Shown: positions 47,393 through 56,906 of the stretch, piece after piece
Layout: every line of letters starts with the position of its first letter
Position numbering within the stretch: position 1 is the stretch's first letter
Source of the DNA: Armatimonadota bacterium
GTDB lineage: Bacteria > Sysuimicrobiota > Sysuimicrobiia > Sysuimicrobiales > Sysuimicrobiaceae
Direction: 5' to 3'
Length of the DNA: 64,000 bases
Assembly: GCA_025060455.1 (NCBI GenBank)
Contig: JANXBY010000021.1
Coordinates: forward strand, 1 to 64,000
The notes under the pieces: model-generated
Seen by the model: only the letters and a program-made list of their open reading frames with translations
The model's database searches: none
Told to the model about the DNA's origin: nothing
Position numbers and translations under genes: made by a program

Positions 47393-49015
47393 ATGGCGCA
47401 CCTCTCCTTGTACCGCAAGTGGCGGCCCCAGGTCTTCGACGACGTGGTGGGCCAGGAGCCGGTCACCCGCACCCTGAGGGGCGCCCTAGCCACCGGCCGC
47501 GTCAGCCACGCGTACCTGTTCAGCGGGCACCGGGGCACGGGCAAGACCACCACGGCCCGGATCCTGGCCAAGGCCCTCAACTGCGAGCGGGGGGTGGGCC
47601 CGGACCCGTGCAACGTGTGCGCCGCGTGCCGGGCCATCAGCGACGGCACGTCCCTGGACGTCATCGAGCTGGACGCGGCCAGCAACCGGGGCATCGACGA
47701 GATCCGGGAGATCCGGGAGCGGGTGCGCCTGGCTCCGGCTTCCGGCCGCTACAAGGTCTACATCCTGGACGAGGCCCACATGCTCACCACGGAGGCGGAA
47801 AACGCCCTCCTCAAGACGCTGGAGGAACCGCCCCCGCACGTGGTGTTCGTGCTGGTCACCACGGAGCCCCACCGGCTGCCGGCCACCATCCTGTCCCGCT
47901 GCCAGCGGTTTGAGTTTCGCCGCATCCCCACGGCCCTGATCGTCCAGCGGCTGGAAAGGATTGCCCGGGAGGAAGGCCTTCACGTGAGCCCCGGGGCGTT
48001 GCAGCTCATTGCGCGGTCCGCGGACGGTGCCCTGCGGGACGCGGAAAGCGTGCTGGACCAGCTGGCCAGCAGCGTACAGGGCCCCATCGGGGAGCAGGAC
48101 GTGGTGCGGCTGCTGGGCCTCCTGGAGGACGAGGTGGTGGACACGGTCACCGAGGCCGTACGCAGGTCGGACGCGCCCGCCGTCCTTCGCGTGGCCGCGC
48201 AGCTGGCGGAAAGCGGCCGGGATCCTCGAGCAGCTTTGAGACGGCTCCTGCTGCACTTCCGGGATCTGCTGCTGCTGCGCACCTCGCCGCAACTGGAAGA
48301 CCTGGTGGACGCGCCCGCAGACCGCATCCGCCACCTCCGACGGCAAGCCCAGGCCTTCCAGATGGACGAGCTGCTGCGGGCCATCTCCGTGCTGGCGTCG
48401 GCGGAGGCTGAAGCACGGTGGACCACCCACCCGCGGCTGACTGTGGAGCTGGCGCTGCTGCGCCTGGCCCGCCCTGACGCAGACCCCACCTTGGAGGGGC
48501 TTTGGGGCCGGGTCCTGAAGCTGGAGCGCGTGCTGCAGGAGGGGCAGGTGTCCGCGCCCGCTGCGGAGCTGCCCTCACTGCGCACCCAGCCCACGGACGG
48601 GCCCGCCGTGCAGGAGGCTTTGCCCGTGGAGCCTCCCCCAGACTGGGAGTGGGTGGCAAGCCGGTGGCCCCGGGTGCTGGAGGAGGTTAAGGGGAAGCGC
48701 GCGTACACGTACGCGCTGCTGGCCGAAGCCAAGCCCGCGGGATTGGAGGGAGATCAGCTGGTGCTGGAGTTCCCAGCAGGGGGAGAGTTTGCGGCCACCA
48801 CCCTCCAGGACCCCCGACACCGGAGCCTGCTGGAGGACGTCCTGCACCACGTCCTGGGACGCAGGCTGCGGTTACGGTTTTCGGTGGCACACGCGACCCA
48901 GTCGGCACCGGACCGGCCTCGGGACCCCCTGGTGGAGCAGGCCACGCAGCTGTTGGGGCCTGCGGTGGCCTTCCGGCCCTCGGTTCCGCCGGAAACCGAA
49001 CCTTGGGAGGGGTGA
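47393..49015 (+). CDS. dnaX: DNA polymerase III subunits gamma/tau
   Basis: A 540-residue clamp-loader ATPase. MAHLSLYRKWRPQVFDDVVGQ is the typical opening. Walker A is GHRGTGKTTTAR near residue 45, the zinc module C-x7-C-x2-C-x2-C near 64-79, Walker B LDEAH near 126, and sensor SRCQRF near 170. The tail from about residue 370 is a compact tau-like C-terminal region. No slippery A/T run for a programmed frameshift is obvious. ATG 47393 was chosen over upstream in-frame codons. Followed by ybaB and recR, the common gene order. Confidence 0.96.
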   Translation: MAHLSLYRKWRPQVFDDVVGQEPVTRTLRGALATGRVSHAYLFSGHRGTGKTTTARILAKALNCERGVGPDPCNVCAACRAISDGTSLDVIELDAASNRGIDEIREIRERVRLAPASGRYKVYILDEAHMLTTEAENALLKTLEEPPPHVVFVLVTTEPHRLPATILSRCQRFEFRRIPTALIVQRLERIAREEGLHVSPGALQLIARSADGALRDAESVLDQLASSVQGPIGEQDVVRLLGLLEDEVVDTVTEAVRRSDAPAVLRVAAQLAESGRDPRAALRRLLLHFRDLLLLRTSPQLEDLVDAPADRIRHLRRQAQAFQMDELLRAISVLASAEAEARWTTHPRLTVELALLRLARPDADPTLEGLWGRVLKLERVLQEGQVSAPAAELPSLRTQPTDGPAVQEALPVEPPPDWEWVASRWPRVLEEVKGKRAYTYALLAEAKPAGLEGDQLVLEFPAGGEFAATTLQDPRHRSLLEDVLHHVLGRRLRLRFSVAHATQSAPDRPRDPLVEQATQLLGPAVAFRPSVPPETEPWEG

Positions 49016-49018
49016 AGC

Positions 49019-49333
49019 GTGCGGGACATGAGCAAGCTGCTGCGGCAGGTCCAGCGGGTACAGGAGGAGTTCGCCCGCGCGCAGGAGGCGCTGGCGCAGG
49101 AACGGGTGGAGGCCACCGCGGGAGGGGGGACGGTGCGGGTGGTGGCAGACGGGCACGGACGGGTGCTAGAAGTGCACATCGCACCCGAGGTGGTGGACCC
49201 CACGGACGTGGAGACCCTGGAAGACCTGGTGCTGGCCGCGGTGCACCAGGCGCAGGAGCAGGCCCGCCTGAGGGCGGAGGAGCGGCTGCGCGGGCTGGCG
49301 GGCGGGTTCGGCCTGCCCGGTGTCTTGCCCTGA
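49019..49333 (+). CDS. ybaB: YbaB/EbfC nucleoid-associated protein
   Basis: A 104-residue DNA-binding protein. The N-terminal helix ([24 protein letters not shown]) and the strand pair [24 protein letters not shown] with [16 protein letters not shown] are the EbfC pattern. The family binds DNA as a homodimer and usually sits between dnaX and recR, as here. The GTG at 49019 is three bases after the dnaX stop. Its stop precedes the recR ATG by one base. Confidence 0.95.
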   Translation: MRDMSKLLRQVQRVQEEFARAQEALAQERVEATAGGGTVRVVADGHGRVLEVHIAPEVVDPTDVETLEDLVLAAVHQAQEQARLRAEERLRGLAGGFGLPGVLP

Positions 49334-49334
49334 C

Positions 49335-49928
49335 ATGCTTCCCGAGGCCCTGGCCCGGTTGGTCGAGCAGCTGTCCCGGCTGCCGACCGTAGGCCCGAAG
49401 ACGGCGCAGCGGCTGGCGCTACACGTACTACGCATGCCCGAGGAGGAGGTGCGCCAGCTGGCACAGGCCCTGGTGGAGGCCAAGGCCAAGGTGCGCCCCT
49501 GCTCCGTGTGCTTCCACCTGACCGACACCGACCCCTGCCCTATCTGCACGAATCCCGGGCGGGACCCCTCCGTGCTGTGTGTGGTGGAGGACTCCCGGGA
49601 CGTGCTGGCCATCGAGCGGGCCCGGGAGTTCCGGGGCCGGTACCACGTGCTCGGCGGTGCCATCTCGCCGCTCGATGGCGTCGGGCCGGAGGACCTGCGG
49701 ATTCGGGAGCTGCTGGAGCGCCTCCGGGGCGGACAAATCCGCGAGGTCATCGTGGCCACCAACCCCCGGGTGGAGGGCGACGCCACCGCCCTGTACCTGG
49801 CCCGCCTCATCCGCCCTTTGGGTATCCGGGTGACCCGCCTGGCGCACGGCCTGCCGGTGGGAGGGGACCTGGAGTACGCGGACGAGGTGACGCTGGCGCG
49901 GGCCCTGGAGGGCCGGCGCGACCTGTAG
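49335..49928 (+). CDS. recR: Recombination mediator RecR
   Basis: A 197-residue RecR. HhH region [19 protein letters not shown] near residue 14, zinc finger [16 protein letters not shown] near 55 (C4), then the TOPRIM domain with [12 protein letters not shown] near 79 and a C-terminal [18 protein letters not shown]-type motif (here [14 protein letters not shown]). It works with RecO and RecF at gapped DNA. ATG 49335 gives the standard N-terminus; a GTG at 49320 is in frame and could add five residues. Confidence 0.96.
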   Translation: MLPEALARLVEQLSRLPTVGPKTAQRLALHVLRMPEEEVRQLAQALVEAKAKVRPCSVCFHLTDTDPCPICTNPGRDPSVLCVVEDSRDVLAIERAREFRGRYHVLGGAISPLDGVGPEDLRIRELLERLRGGQIREVIVATNPRVEGDATALYLARLIRPLGIRVTRLAHGLPVGGDLEYADEVTLARALEGRRDL

Positions 49929-49961
49929 CGGCCCAGGCGTATACTGGGCTGGGAGTCTGCC

Positions 49962-50432
49962 ATGGAGTACGTGAGCCCCACGCTGGGCCGCCTGTCGTTC
50001 GACGAGATGTTCCGCCACCTGGTGGCGTTCGTGGAGGAGCAGCCCGAGCGCCCGTACCACCTCATCGTGGGTACGGACTCGGTGGTCTCCGACCACACCT
50101 GCTTCGTCACCGCCGTGGTCATCCACCGGGTCGGGCAGGGCGGCCGGTACTTCTACCGCAAGCAGTACGGCCGCAAGATGGACAGCCTGCGCCAGAGGAT
50201 CCTGTACGAGGTCTCACTGAGCCTGGAAGTGGCCTCGCGGCTGTCTGCGGGGCTCGCGCGCAACGGGCACTCGCGGCTGCCCATCGAGATCCACGTGGAC
50301 GTGGGCGACCGGGGAGACACCAAGTCCATCATCCGCGAGGTGGTGGGTATGGTGACAGGGTCCGGCTACGCGGCCAAGACCAAACCGGACGCCTACGGCG
50401 CCACCAAGGTGGCCGACAAGCACTCCAAGTGA
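49962..50432 (+). CDS. YkuK/DUF458-family RNase-H-like protein
   Basis: A 156-residue protein of the DUF458 (YkuK) family. LIVGTDSVVSDHTCFVTAVVIH near residue 34 is the RNase-H-like first strand with a conserved Asp, and EIHVDVGDRGDTKSII near 108 holds the second Asp. The end, TKPDAYGATKVADKHSK, is also typical. Members are common in Firmicutes and thermophiles; function unknown. ATG start; a TATACT -10-like hexamer lies about 25 bases upstream. Confidence 0.88.
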   Translation: MEYVSPTLGRLSFDEMFRHLVAFVEEQPERPYHLIVGTDSVVSDHTCFVTAVVIHRVGQGGRYFYRKQYGRKMDSLRQRILYEVSLSLEVASRLSAGLARNGHSRLPIEIHVDVGDRGDTKSIIREVVGMVTGSGYAAKTKPDAYGATKVADKHSK

Positions 50433-50460
50433 CCGGCGAGACTGCTCACGGACACGCGCC

Positions 50461-52104
50461 CTACTCCTCCGCGGACCTGCGCCCGTCCAGCAGCCGGAGG
50501 AACGCCTCCACCACCGCGGGGTCGAACTGCCGACCCGCCTGCTCCTGTAGGTAGGCGCGCACCCGCTCCGGAGGCCACGCAGGCCGGTAGGGCCTGGGGC
50601 TTGAGAGCGCGTCCCACACGTCCACCACCGCGAAGATCCGCGCCCCAAGGGGGATCTCCTCTCCCCGCAGACCTCTGGGGTAACCGGTGCCGTCCCACCG
50701 CTCGTGGTGGCAGTACGGGATGTCCAGGGCCGGGCGCAGGTACTCGATGGGCCACAGCAGCTCGTAGGCGTACTGGGGGTGGCGGCGCATCACCGCCATC
50801 TCCTCGGGGGTGAGGGGCCCTGGCTTGTGCAGGATCTCGTCCGGAATGGCCATCTTCCCGATGTCGTGCAACAGGGCCCCCCGGCGCAGGTGGACGAGCT
50901 CTTCTTCCGACATCCCCATGGCTCGGCCTAGCTCCACCGTCAGGGCGGTCACGCGCAGGGTGTGGCCTCTCGTCTCTCGGTCCCTGAGATCCAGGGCTTT
51001 GGACCACCCCTCCAGGGTCCGGTCGTAGGCCGCCGCCAGCTGAGCATCCCGCTCTCTGAGGGCATCCACCATCTCGTCGAAGGCGGCCGCCAACGCGCCA
51101 AACTCGGTCCCGTCGTGCGCGAGCCCCGTCCGGGCGTGCAGGTCACCTCCCCGGACCCGCTCCGCCGCCTGCACCAGCGCCCGGACAGGCCGCAGCACGA
51201 GGTAGCGGCTCGTACCCCACACCACCGCCACCGCGCACAGGCTGGCCAGTGCCAGCACCACCGCGCCGGTCCGGGCTGCGGCGCGCAGGTCCGCCAAGGC
51301 CGCCTCCTCGGACACCGCCCACACCGCGTTCAGGGCACCGGCCGCCAGCGGCACGTGCGCTGCCGCGTACCCTGCTTGCCGCCGGAAGGTGGCTTCGGAC
51401 GTCCATCCGAGCTCCCGCGCGGCACCAAGGCTGTCAGGAGCTGCGCCCAACGCCGCCCATACCGGCCACGGGCTTGCCGGCCGCGCGGCCCCCTCCGGCC
51501 AGGCGGCCACCACAAGGCCCCGGGAGTCGAGCACCGCCCATGTCTCCCCAGGACCCGCCGGTCTACCCCGCACCAGCGCCCGCAGCCGGTCTCCGTCCAC
51601 GGCGCCCAGCAGCGTCCCCACCACCGCACGGTAGCCTGGGTCCAGCACCGGGACCGACACCACCAGCTGCGGCCTCCGTCCCGCTCCCACGTACCCGACC
51701 ACAGAAAACCTGCCCGTGCCGACCAACCCGCCGACTTCCGGCCGCCGGGCCCAGGGCATCGCAGACAGGGGGTGGGAGGCGCACACGGGCCGCCCCCTCC
51801 GGTCCACCCGCACCAGTCCTGCGAACAGACGGGTGTCCGCCACCGTGCGGGCGAGGCGCTCCCGGCAGCGATCCAGGTCGCCGTCCCGTACGGAGGCCAA
51901 CAGGCTGAGCCGCACCAGCTCCCGTCGCACCTCCTCCAGCAGCCTGCCGGTGTCCGCGCCCAGCAACTGCGCGGACCGCCTCGCCCGATCCTCCACCAAG
52001 ATCGCCTGCCGCTCCTGCTCGCGTCGGTACGTGTAGCCAAGGCTGACAGCCACGGGCACCACCGCCGCGAGGGTCACCAGGGCCAGCCGGGTCGAAAGGG
52101 TCAC
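50461..52104 (-). CDS. Membrane HD-GYP receptor with extracellular sensor and HAMP
   Basis: A 547-residue receptor. An N-terminal helix (LALVTLAAVVPVAVSLGY), an extracellular sensor of about 240 residues (Cache-like), a second helix (VVLALASLCAVAVVWG) and a HAMP linker (LVLRPVRALVQAAERVRGGD) precede the HD-GYP domain. The latter has HDIGKMAIPDEIL near residue 420, HHERWDGTGYPRGL near 475 and FAVVDVWDAL near 500. It should hydrolyse cyclic di-GMP in response to an outside signal. GTG 52104 follows GGGGAGGTGCC. The gap 52105-52295 upstream holds no gene I can support. Confidence 0.92.
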   Translation of the reverse strand: MTLSTRLALVTLAAVVPVAVSLGYTYRREQERQAILVEDRARRSAQLLGADTGRLLEEVRRELVRLSLLASVRDGDLDRCRERLARTVADTRLFAGLVRVDRRGRPVCASHPLSAMPWARRPEVGGLVGTGRFSVVGYVGAGRRPQLVVSVPVLDPGYRAVVGTLLGAVDGDRLRALVRGRPAGPGETWAVLDSRGLVVAAWPEGAARPASPWPVWAALGAAPDSLGAARELGWTSEATFRRQAGYAAAHVPLAAGALNAVWAVSEEAALADLRAAARTGAVVLALASLCAVAVVWGTSRYLVLRPVRALVQAAERVRGGDLHARTGLAHDGTEFGALAAAFDEMVDALRERDAQLAAAYDRTLEGWSKALDLRDRETRGHTLRVTALTVELGRAMGMSEEELVHLRRGALLHDIGKMAIPDEILHKPGPLTPEEMAVMRRHPQYAYELLWPIEYLRPALDIPYCHHERWDGTGYPRGLRGEEIPLGARIFAVVDVWDALSSPRPYRPAWPPERVRAYLQEQAGRQFDPAVVEAFLRLLDGRRSAEE

Positions 52105-52295
52105 GGCACCTCCCCCGCAGGGCGGTGTGGAGCAACCCCGCGGCCACACACCCTTCCGGCTATCTAGCCACCCGGCCGCCACCGCCCGCGACTCGGGTCT
52201 TGCCGTACATCCCGCTTCAACACGCGGCCGCCGTCCGTCCCCAGGACGCCGGACGCTGGATCTCCGGGACCCGGTGGGCGCGGCGTGGTCCGATC

Positions 52296-53447
52296 CTAAA
52301 GGCCGGCCGACAGGCTCAGCCGCCTGACAACCTGCTCGTCCACCTCGACGCCCAGGCCCGGGGCGGTTGGAACCTGAGCTCGGCCTCCTTCCACTCGGAC
52401 AGTCTCCACAGCGTACGGGCTTTCGATGAACTGGCGCCCGTTCAGGTCCGCCGGATGGCGCACGCCAAACGCACTGAACAAGTGGAGGGAGGCCGCCAAC
52501 CCGATGTCTGAGTCCGTCAGTCCAGACCCCATCACCTCGATCCCGGAATCCTCGGCCAGGGCGCAGAGCTTCCACGAAAGCCACAGCCCTGCACTGCGCT
52601 GTACCTTGGCAATCGCCACGTCCAGCGACCCCAGCCGCACCGCGGTCAGCAAGTCCTGTGGGTGCCGAAGGGTCTCGTCCAGGGCTATGGGGATCGGCGA
52701 CCGCTCCCTCAGCCACGCCAGTCCGAGCAAGTCATTGGCTCGCAGCGGCTGTTCAAAAACCGCCACCTCCAGGTCGGCGAGCCGTCGGGCGACCCGGAGC
52801 GCCTCCTGCGGTCGGTAGGCCTGGTTGGCGTCGACCCACAGGAAGGCCCGGTTGACCCGATCCCTCACGGCCCGGACGATTTCCACGTCCTCTTCTTCGC
52901 TGTGTAGCCCGATCTTGACCTTGAACGCGCGGTACCCGGCTGCGAGCCCCTCCTCCACGCTGGCCCGCGCTTCCTCCACGCTGCCCGAGGAAACGACCCA
53001 CGCGAGCTCCACATCGTCCAGCCTCCGAGCGCCGCGCCAGATGCCGACGGGCACGCCTAGTCGGCGGCCTATGAGGTCGTGGACGGCGACGTCCAGAGCT
53101 GCCTTCGCCAGCGGAGCCCCGATCGAGAAGCCTCGCTGGATGACGCGGTCGAACAGCTGGTGCAGCCCGTCCAGGTCCCATACCGGGTGGCCGACTACCG
53201 CGGGCACCAAATGTCCGCGGAGCGTACCCACGATGGATTCCGTTGTCTCATACGTCCACGAGGGCAACGGGGTCGCTTCGCCCCAGCCCCACACCCCGTC
53301 GGTATCGGTGACCTTGACCAACACCCTCACTGCGGGATGCCCGACGCGGGTCACCTCTCCTCCCGACACAGCGAACGCACGCCGCACGGGCAGGCCTACC
53401 ACGTACACGTCCACCCTCTCGATCCGAGCCTGCAGGCCAGCTGCCAC
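52296..53447 (-). CDS. Enolase-superfamily enzyme, MLE subgroup-like
   Basis: A 383-residue TIM-barrel enzyme. Residues that mark the muconate-lactonising subgroup are KVKIG (K-x-K) near 164, metal Asp in WVDANQAY near 196, Glu in FEQPL near 222 and Asp/Glu in ALDETL near 245, plus the second Lys in IAKVQRSAG near 267. It could be a cycloisomerase, racemase/epimerase or acid-sugar dehydratase; genome context favours a sugar-acid role. GTG start is two bases inside the LacI-type regulator stop. Confidence 0.85.
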   Translation of the reverse strand: MAAGLQARIERVDVYVVGLPVRRAFAVSGGEVTRVGHPAVRVLVKVTDTDGVWGWGEATPLPSWTYETTESIVGTLRGHLVPAVVGHPVWDLDGLHQLFDRVIQRGFSIGAPLAKAALDVAVHDLIGRRLGVPVGIWRGARRLDDVELAWVVSSGSVEEARASVEEGLAAGYRAFKVKIGLHSEEEDVEIVRAVRDRVNRAFLWVDANQAYRPQEALRVARRLADLEVAVFEQPLRANDLLGLAWLRERSPIPIALDETLRHPQDLLTAVRLGSLDVAIAKVQRSAGLWLSWKLCALAEDSGIEVMGSGLTDSDIGLAASLHLFSAFGVRHPADLNGRQFIESPYAVETVRVEGGRAQVPTAPGLGVEVDEQVVRRLSLSAGL

Positions 53448-53448
53448 G

Positions 53449-54468
53449 TCAGTCCTCCCTCGCAGGCGCCGTGCTCTCCCTCGGAATGACCTGGGCGGGT
53501 AGGTACACCACCCGGAGGTCATCGCTTGGACGTTCGAGGGCCAACTCCATGGCCCGAACCCCCATCTCCTCCATCGGGATGCGGACCGTCGTGAGTGCCG
53601 GCGTGACGTCGCGGGCGATGGACATGTCGTCGAAGCCGGCCAGGGAGACGTTTTCCGGGACCCGGATCCCCGCGCGACGGAGGGCGGCCAAGGCGCCCAC
53701 CGCCATCTGGTCGTTGAGGGCGAAGATCGCGGTTACCGGCATGCCCCTCCCCACGAGCACCTCCGCAGCTGCCTCCCCGCTGTCCCGCCCAAAGTCGCCC
53801 GGCAACACCCACTGTGGATCGAAGCGGACTCCGCGCTCCGAGAGCCCCTGGCGGAACCCTTCCAGGCGATCCCGGGTTGTGGTCAGGTGCGCTGGCCCAG
53901 AGATCACGGCAACCTTCCGGTGCCCCAGCTCCACCAGGTAGTGCGCCATGGCCCGCGCCCCTCCGAAGTTGTCAGGCAGCACCGCGTCCCCGGGAAGGTG
54001 GTGCCGGCTGATGACCACGACCCGCCCGCCTGTCGCCAAGTAGGCTTCCACCGCGGCCGCCATCTGCTGCCCGTACCGGAGATGCTCCCAACCGCTCCCC
54101 GCCAGCAGAATGGCCTCGACCCGCTGAGCATGGAGAAGTCGTACGTATTCCACCTCCCGGTCGGGATCCCGGTAGGTGTTACAGATGATCGTCAGCCGTC
54201 CAGCCCGGCTTGCCACCCGCTGGGCCCCTCGAACGATCTCCGCGAAGTACGGGTCGCTCACGTCGTGGGTCACTACACCGACCACGTGGGTCCGAGCCCG
54301 AACCAGGGCCTGCGCGTGCGCGTTCGGGACGTAGTTCAGGCCACGCGCCGCAGCCAAGACCCTCTGCCGCAGTTCCGGTCGGACCCGATAGCCGCTCCCG
54401 CTGAGAACCCGGCTGGCGGTGGCGAGGGACACCCCCGCGGCCTTTGCGACCTCCGCAAGCGTGACCAT
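53449..54468 (-). CDS. LacI-family transcriptional regulator
   Basis: A 339-residue regulator. The N-terminal LacI helix-turn-helix (VTLAEVAKAAGVSLATASRVL, hinge near NAHAQALVRARTH) is complete. The ribose-binding-protein fold has VVGVVTHDVSDPYFAEIV near 63, HHLPGDAVLPDN near 158 and FALNDQMAVGAL near 250. It sits at the head of the minus-strand regulator/enolase-like pair and diverges from the dehydrogenase gene. GAAA-N-TTTC palindromes in the gap (54470 and 54582) are its likely operators. Confidence 0.95.
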   Translation of the reverse strand: MVTLAEVAKAAGVSLATASRVLSGSGYRVRPELRQRVLAAARGLNYVPNAHAQALVRARTHVVGVVTHDVSDPYFAEIVRGAQRVASRAGRLTIICNTYRDPDREVEYVRLLHAQRVEAILLAGSGWEHLRYGQQMAAAVEAYLATGGRVVVISRHHLPGDAVLPDNFGGARAMAHYLVELGHRKVAVISGPAHLTTTRDRLEGFRQGLSERGVRFDPQWVLPGDFGRDSGEAAAEVLVGRGMPVTAIFALNDQMAVGALAALRRAGIRVPENVSLAGFDDMSIARDVTPALTTVRIPMEEMGVRAMELALERPSDDLRVVYLPAQVIPRESTAPARED

Positions 54469-54469
54469 G

Positions 54470-54481
54470 GAAACCCCTTTC
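54470..54481. promoter_or_regulatory. LacI-type operator candidate 1
   Basis: GAAACCCCTTTC, an inverted repeat with half-sites GAAA/TTTC and a 4-base centre, two bases before the LacI regulator start codon. Confidence 0.5.
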
Positions 54482-54581
54482 AGCCCTAGGGTACGGGAGG
54501 CTGTCAACGCTATGCCCCGGTCGTGGACGAGCCCGGCGGCTTGCCCGCGACAGAGCGGGAGGAAAACCGGTGACAGTTGGA

Positions 54582-54592
54582 GAAACCCTTTC
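54582..54592. promoter_or_regulatory. LacI-type operator candidate 2
   Basis: GAAACCCTTTC, the same half-sites with a 3-base centre, just before the ATG of the Gfo/Idh/MocA gene at 54595. With site 1 it brackets the divergent gap. Confidence 0.45.
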
Positions 54593-54594
54593 CT

Positions 54595-55743
54595 ATGAGC
54601 CGAACCGTGCGCATCATTATGAACGGTGTGACCGGCCGGATGGGTCGCAACCAGCACCTGGTCCGATCCATCCTGGCGATCCGGCAGCAGGGCGGCGTCA
54701 CACTGCCCGATGGTACGGCGGTAACGCCGGAGCCTGTTTTGGTGGGTCGAAGTTCGGAGAAGCTCCAGGTCCTCGCCCGGTCGCACGGCATCCAGCGCTG
54801 GACGACGTCCCTGGACGAGGCCCTGTCGGATCCCCAGGCGCCCATCTACTTCGACGCCCAGATCACGGCGGCGCGGGCAGCGGCCCTCGAGCGCGCCATC
54901 GCCGCCGGGAAACACGTCTACTGCGAGAAGCCCGTGGCGTCCGACCTTGCCACCGCCCTCCATCTGGCACGGCTCGCCCGTGAACGCGGGGTCGCGAACG
55001 GAGTCGTTCAAGACAAGCTCTTCCTGCCCGGGATTCGCAAGTTGCAGCGCCTGATGGACTCCGGCTTCTTCGGGCGAGTTCTGTCCGTCCAGCTCCAGTT
55101 CGGGTACTGGGTGTTCGAGGGCGACTGGCAGCCGGCCCAGCGCCCGTCGTGGAACTACCGACGGGAGCAGGGTGGGGGTATCGTCCTGGATATGTTCTGC
55201 CACTGGCAGTACGTCCTGGAGAACCTCTTCGGACGGATCCGTTCCCTGGTGTGTCTGGCTGCCACCCACATTCCGCAGCGGTATGACGAGGGGGGGCACC
55301 CGTACGAATGTACGGCGGAAGACGCCGCCTACGCCATCCTCCAGTTGGACCAAGGGGTCGTCGCCCACATCATTTCCTCGTGGACCGTACGGGTCCGGCG
55401 TGACGACCTCCTCCAGATTCAGGTCGATGGTACGCATGGCACCGCGGTGGCTGGCCTCCGCGAGTGCTACATCCAGCACCGCAGCTTCACCCCCCGCGCG
55501 GTGTGGAACCCGGATGTCCCGAAAGACCATGACTACTACGCGGATTGGTTCCCCGTGCCGGACAACGAGACGTTCGAAAACGCCTTTAAGGTCCAGTGGG
55601 AGATGTTCCTACGGCACGCCCTCGGGGGCGCTCCGTATCGTTGGGACTTCCTGGAGGGCGCCCGTGGCCTCCAGGTGGTTGAGGCCGCCTACGCCTCCTG
55701 GCGGGATCGGCGCTGGGTGGACCTGCCCGAACTCACGCTTTAG
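54595..55743 (+). CDS. Gfo/Idh/MocA-family dehydrogenase
   Basis: A 382-residue NAD(P)-dependent oxidoreductase. The Rossmann nucleotide loop is IIMNGVTGRMGRN near residue 8. The family motif is YCEKPVASD near 108 with the Lys that contacts substrate. The C-terminal alpha/beta domain has GGGIVLDMFCHWQYVLE near 193, with His and Asp for catalysis. It probably oxidises a sugar, inositol or sugar acid. ATG 54595 was chosen; a TTG at 54577 is in frame but lies over the operator. The DUF993 gene starts two bases after its stop. Confidence 0.92.
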   Translation: MSRTVRIIMNGVTGRMGRNQHLVRSILAIRQQGGVTLPDGTAVTPEPVLVGRSSEKLQVLARSHGIQRWTTSLDEALSDPQAPIYFDAQITAARAAALERAIAAGKHVYCEKPVASDLATALHLARLARERGVANGVVQDKLFLPGIRKLQRLMDSGFFGRVLSVQLQFGYWVFEGDWQPAQRPSWNYRREQGGGIVLDMFCHWQYVLENLFGRIRSLVCLAATHIPQRYDEGGHPYECTAEDAAYAILQLDQGVVAHIISSWTVRVRRDDLLQIQVDGTHGTAVAGLRECYIQHRSFTPRAVWNPDVPKDHDYYADWFPVPDNETFENAFKVQWEMFLRHALGGAPYRWDFLEGARGLQVVEAAYASWRDRRWVDLPELTL

Positions 55744-55745
55744 CC

Positions 55746-56906
55746 ATGGCTCCGGAGCTGCTTCTGCCCCAGCCCGACCGTACGCTGTCGCGGTACCGCG
55801 TCAGTCCGCCCCGGACGTTCGACCCGCCAGCGCGACCCATCCGCTCCCGAGTTGCCTACGCCGCCGCCCACGTGGTGGCGGACCCGTTGCGGGAGCCGGA
55901 CAACGGCACCTGCCACCTGGACTGGGACGCCACCCTCGCGTACCGTGCCTACCTGTGGTCCTGGGGACTCGGCGTAGCCGAGGCCATGGACACGGCACAG
56001 CGGGGCATGGGTCTGGACGCTGCCACGGCCATGGAGCTCTGCCGGCGGACGGCAGAGCTCGCCCGGGCCTCCCGGGCTCCCCTCGTGTGTGGGATCAACG
56101 CCGACGACCTTACGCCGGGTCAGGCGAGCCTCCGAGAGGTCGAGGCCAGCTACCGCCGCCAGTTGGAGTACGTGGAGTCTCTGGGCGCTCAGGCCGTGAT
56201 CATGAGCAGTCGCGCCCTACGCGCTGCTGCCGCGCAGCCACAGGACTACCGGAGGGTCTACGACTCCCTGCTGCGTGCCGCCAGCCGGCCCGTACTGATC
56301 CACTGGCTTGGAGAGGCCTTCGATCCGTCCCTCAAGGGATACTGGGGCTATCCCCACGTCCATGACGCGCTGGGGTTTTTCGTGGATCTCATCAGCGACC
56401 ACGCGGACCGGATCGACGGGGTCAAGGTGTCCCTGCTGGACCCCCAGGTCGAGACCCAACTTCGCCTCCGCCTGCCCTCCTCGGTCAAGGTGTTCACAGG
56501 GGACGATTTCCATTTCGTGGAACTCATCCGGGGCGACGGGCATCACTTCAGCCACGCCCTCCTCGGGATCTTCGACGCCATCGCTCCTGCTGCCTCGGCT
56601 GCACTACAGGCCCTCGACCGTGGGGACCACGACGCCTACGAGGAGATCCTCTCTCCCTGTATTCCCCTGAGCCGTCACATCTTTCGGCCCCCCACCTACC
56701 GCTACAAGACAGGCCTCGTGTTCCTCGCATACCTGAACGGCCACCAAAACCACTTCCGCATGGTCGGGGGGATGGAGAGCGCACGCTCCGTACTCCACCT
56801 GGTTGAGGTCTTCAAGCTGGCCGACCAGGCCGGCCTGCTCCGCGACCCAGACCTAGCCGTCTCTCGGATGCGTACCTTCCTTCAGCTGGCCGGGGTCGGC
56901 TTCTGA
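55746..56906 (+). CDS. DUF993-family (dihydrodipicolinate synthase-like) protein
   Basis: A 386-residue protein matching DUF993, often listed as dihydrodipicolinate synthase family. The barrel includes VCGINADDLTPGQASLREV near 115, RPVLIHWLGEAFDPSLKGYWG near 182, and a Lys in IDGVKVSLLD near 228 at the place of the Schiff-base Lys of DapA-type aldolases. The partner dehydrogenase and isomerase genes suggest it cleaves a keto-sugar intermediate, but its reaction is not known. ATG start. It overlaps the convergent isomerase gene by 54 bases. Confidence 0.82.
   Translation: MAPELLLPQPDRTLSRYRVSPPRTFDPPARPIRSRVAYAAAHVVADPLREPDNGTCHLDWDATLAYRAYLWSWGLGVAEAMDTAQRGMGLDAATAMELCRRTAELARASRAPLVCGINADDLTPGQASLREVEASYRRQLEYVESLGAQAVIMSSRALRAAAAQPQDYRRVYDSLLRAASRPVLIHWLGEAFDPSLKGYWGYPHVHDALGFFVDLISDHADRIDGVKVSLLDPQVETQLRLRLPSSVKVFTGDDFHFVELIRGDGHHFSHALLGIFDAIAPAASAALQALDRGDHDAYEEILSPCIPLSRHIFRPPTYRYKTGLVFLAYLNGHQNHFRMVGGMESARSVLHLVEVFKLADQAGLLRDPDLAVSRMRTFLQLAGVGF

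Noticed and set aside
52105-52295. Possible cyclic di-GMP riboswitch upstream of the HD-GYP receptor
   Set aside because: No conserved GEMM core or tetraloop-receptor pairing is visible; the gap shows only GC-rich sequence.
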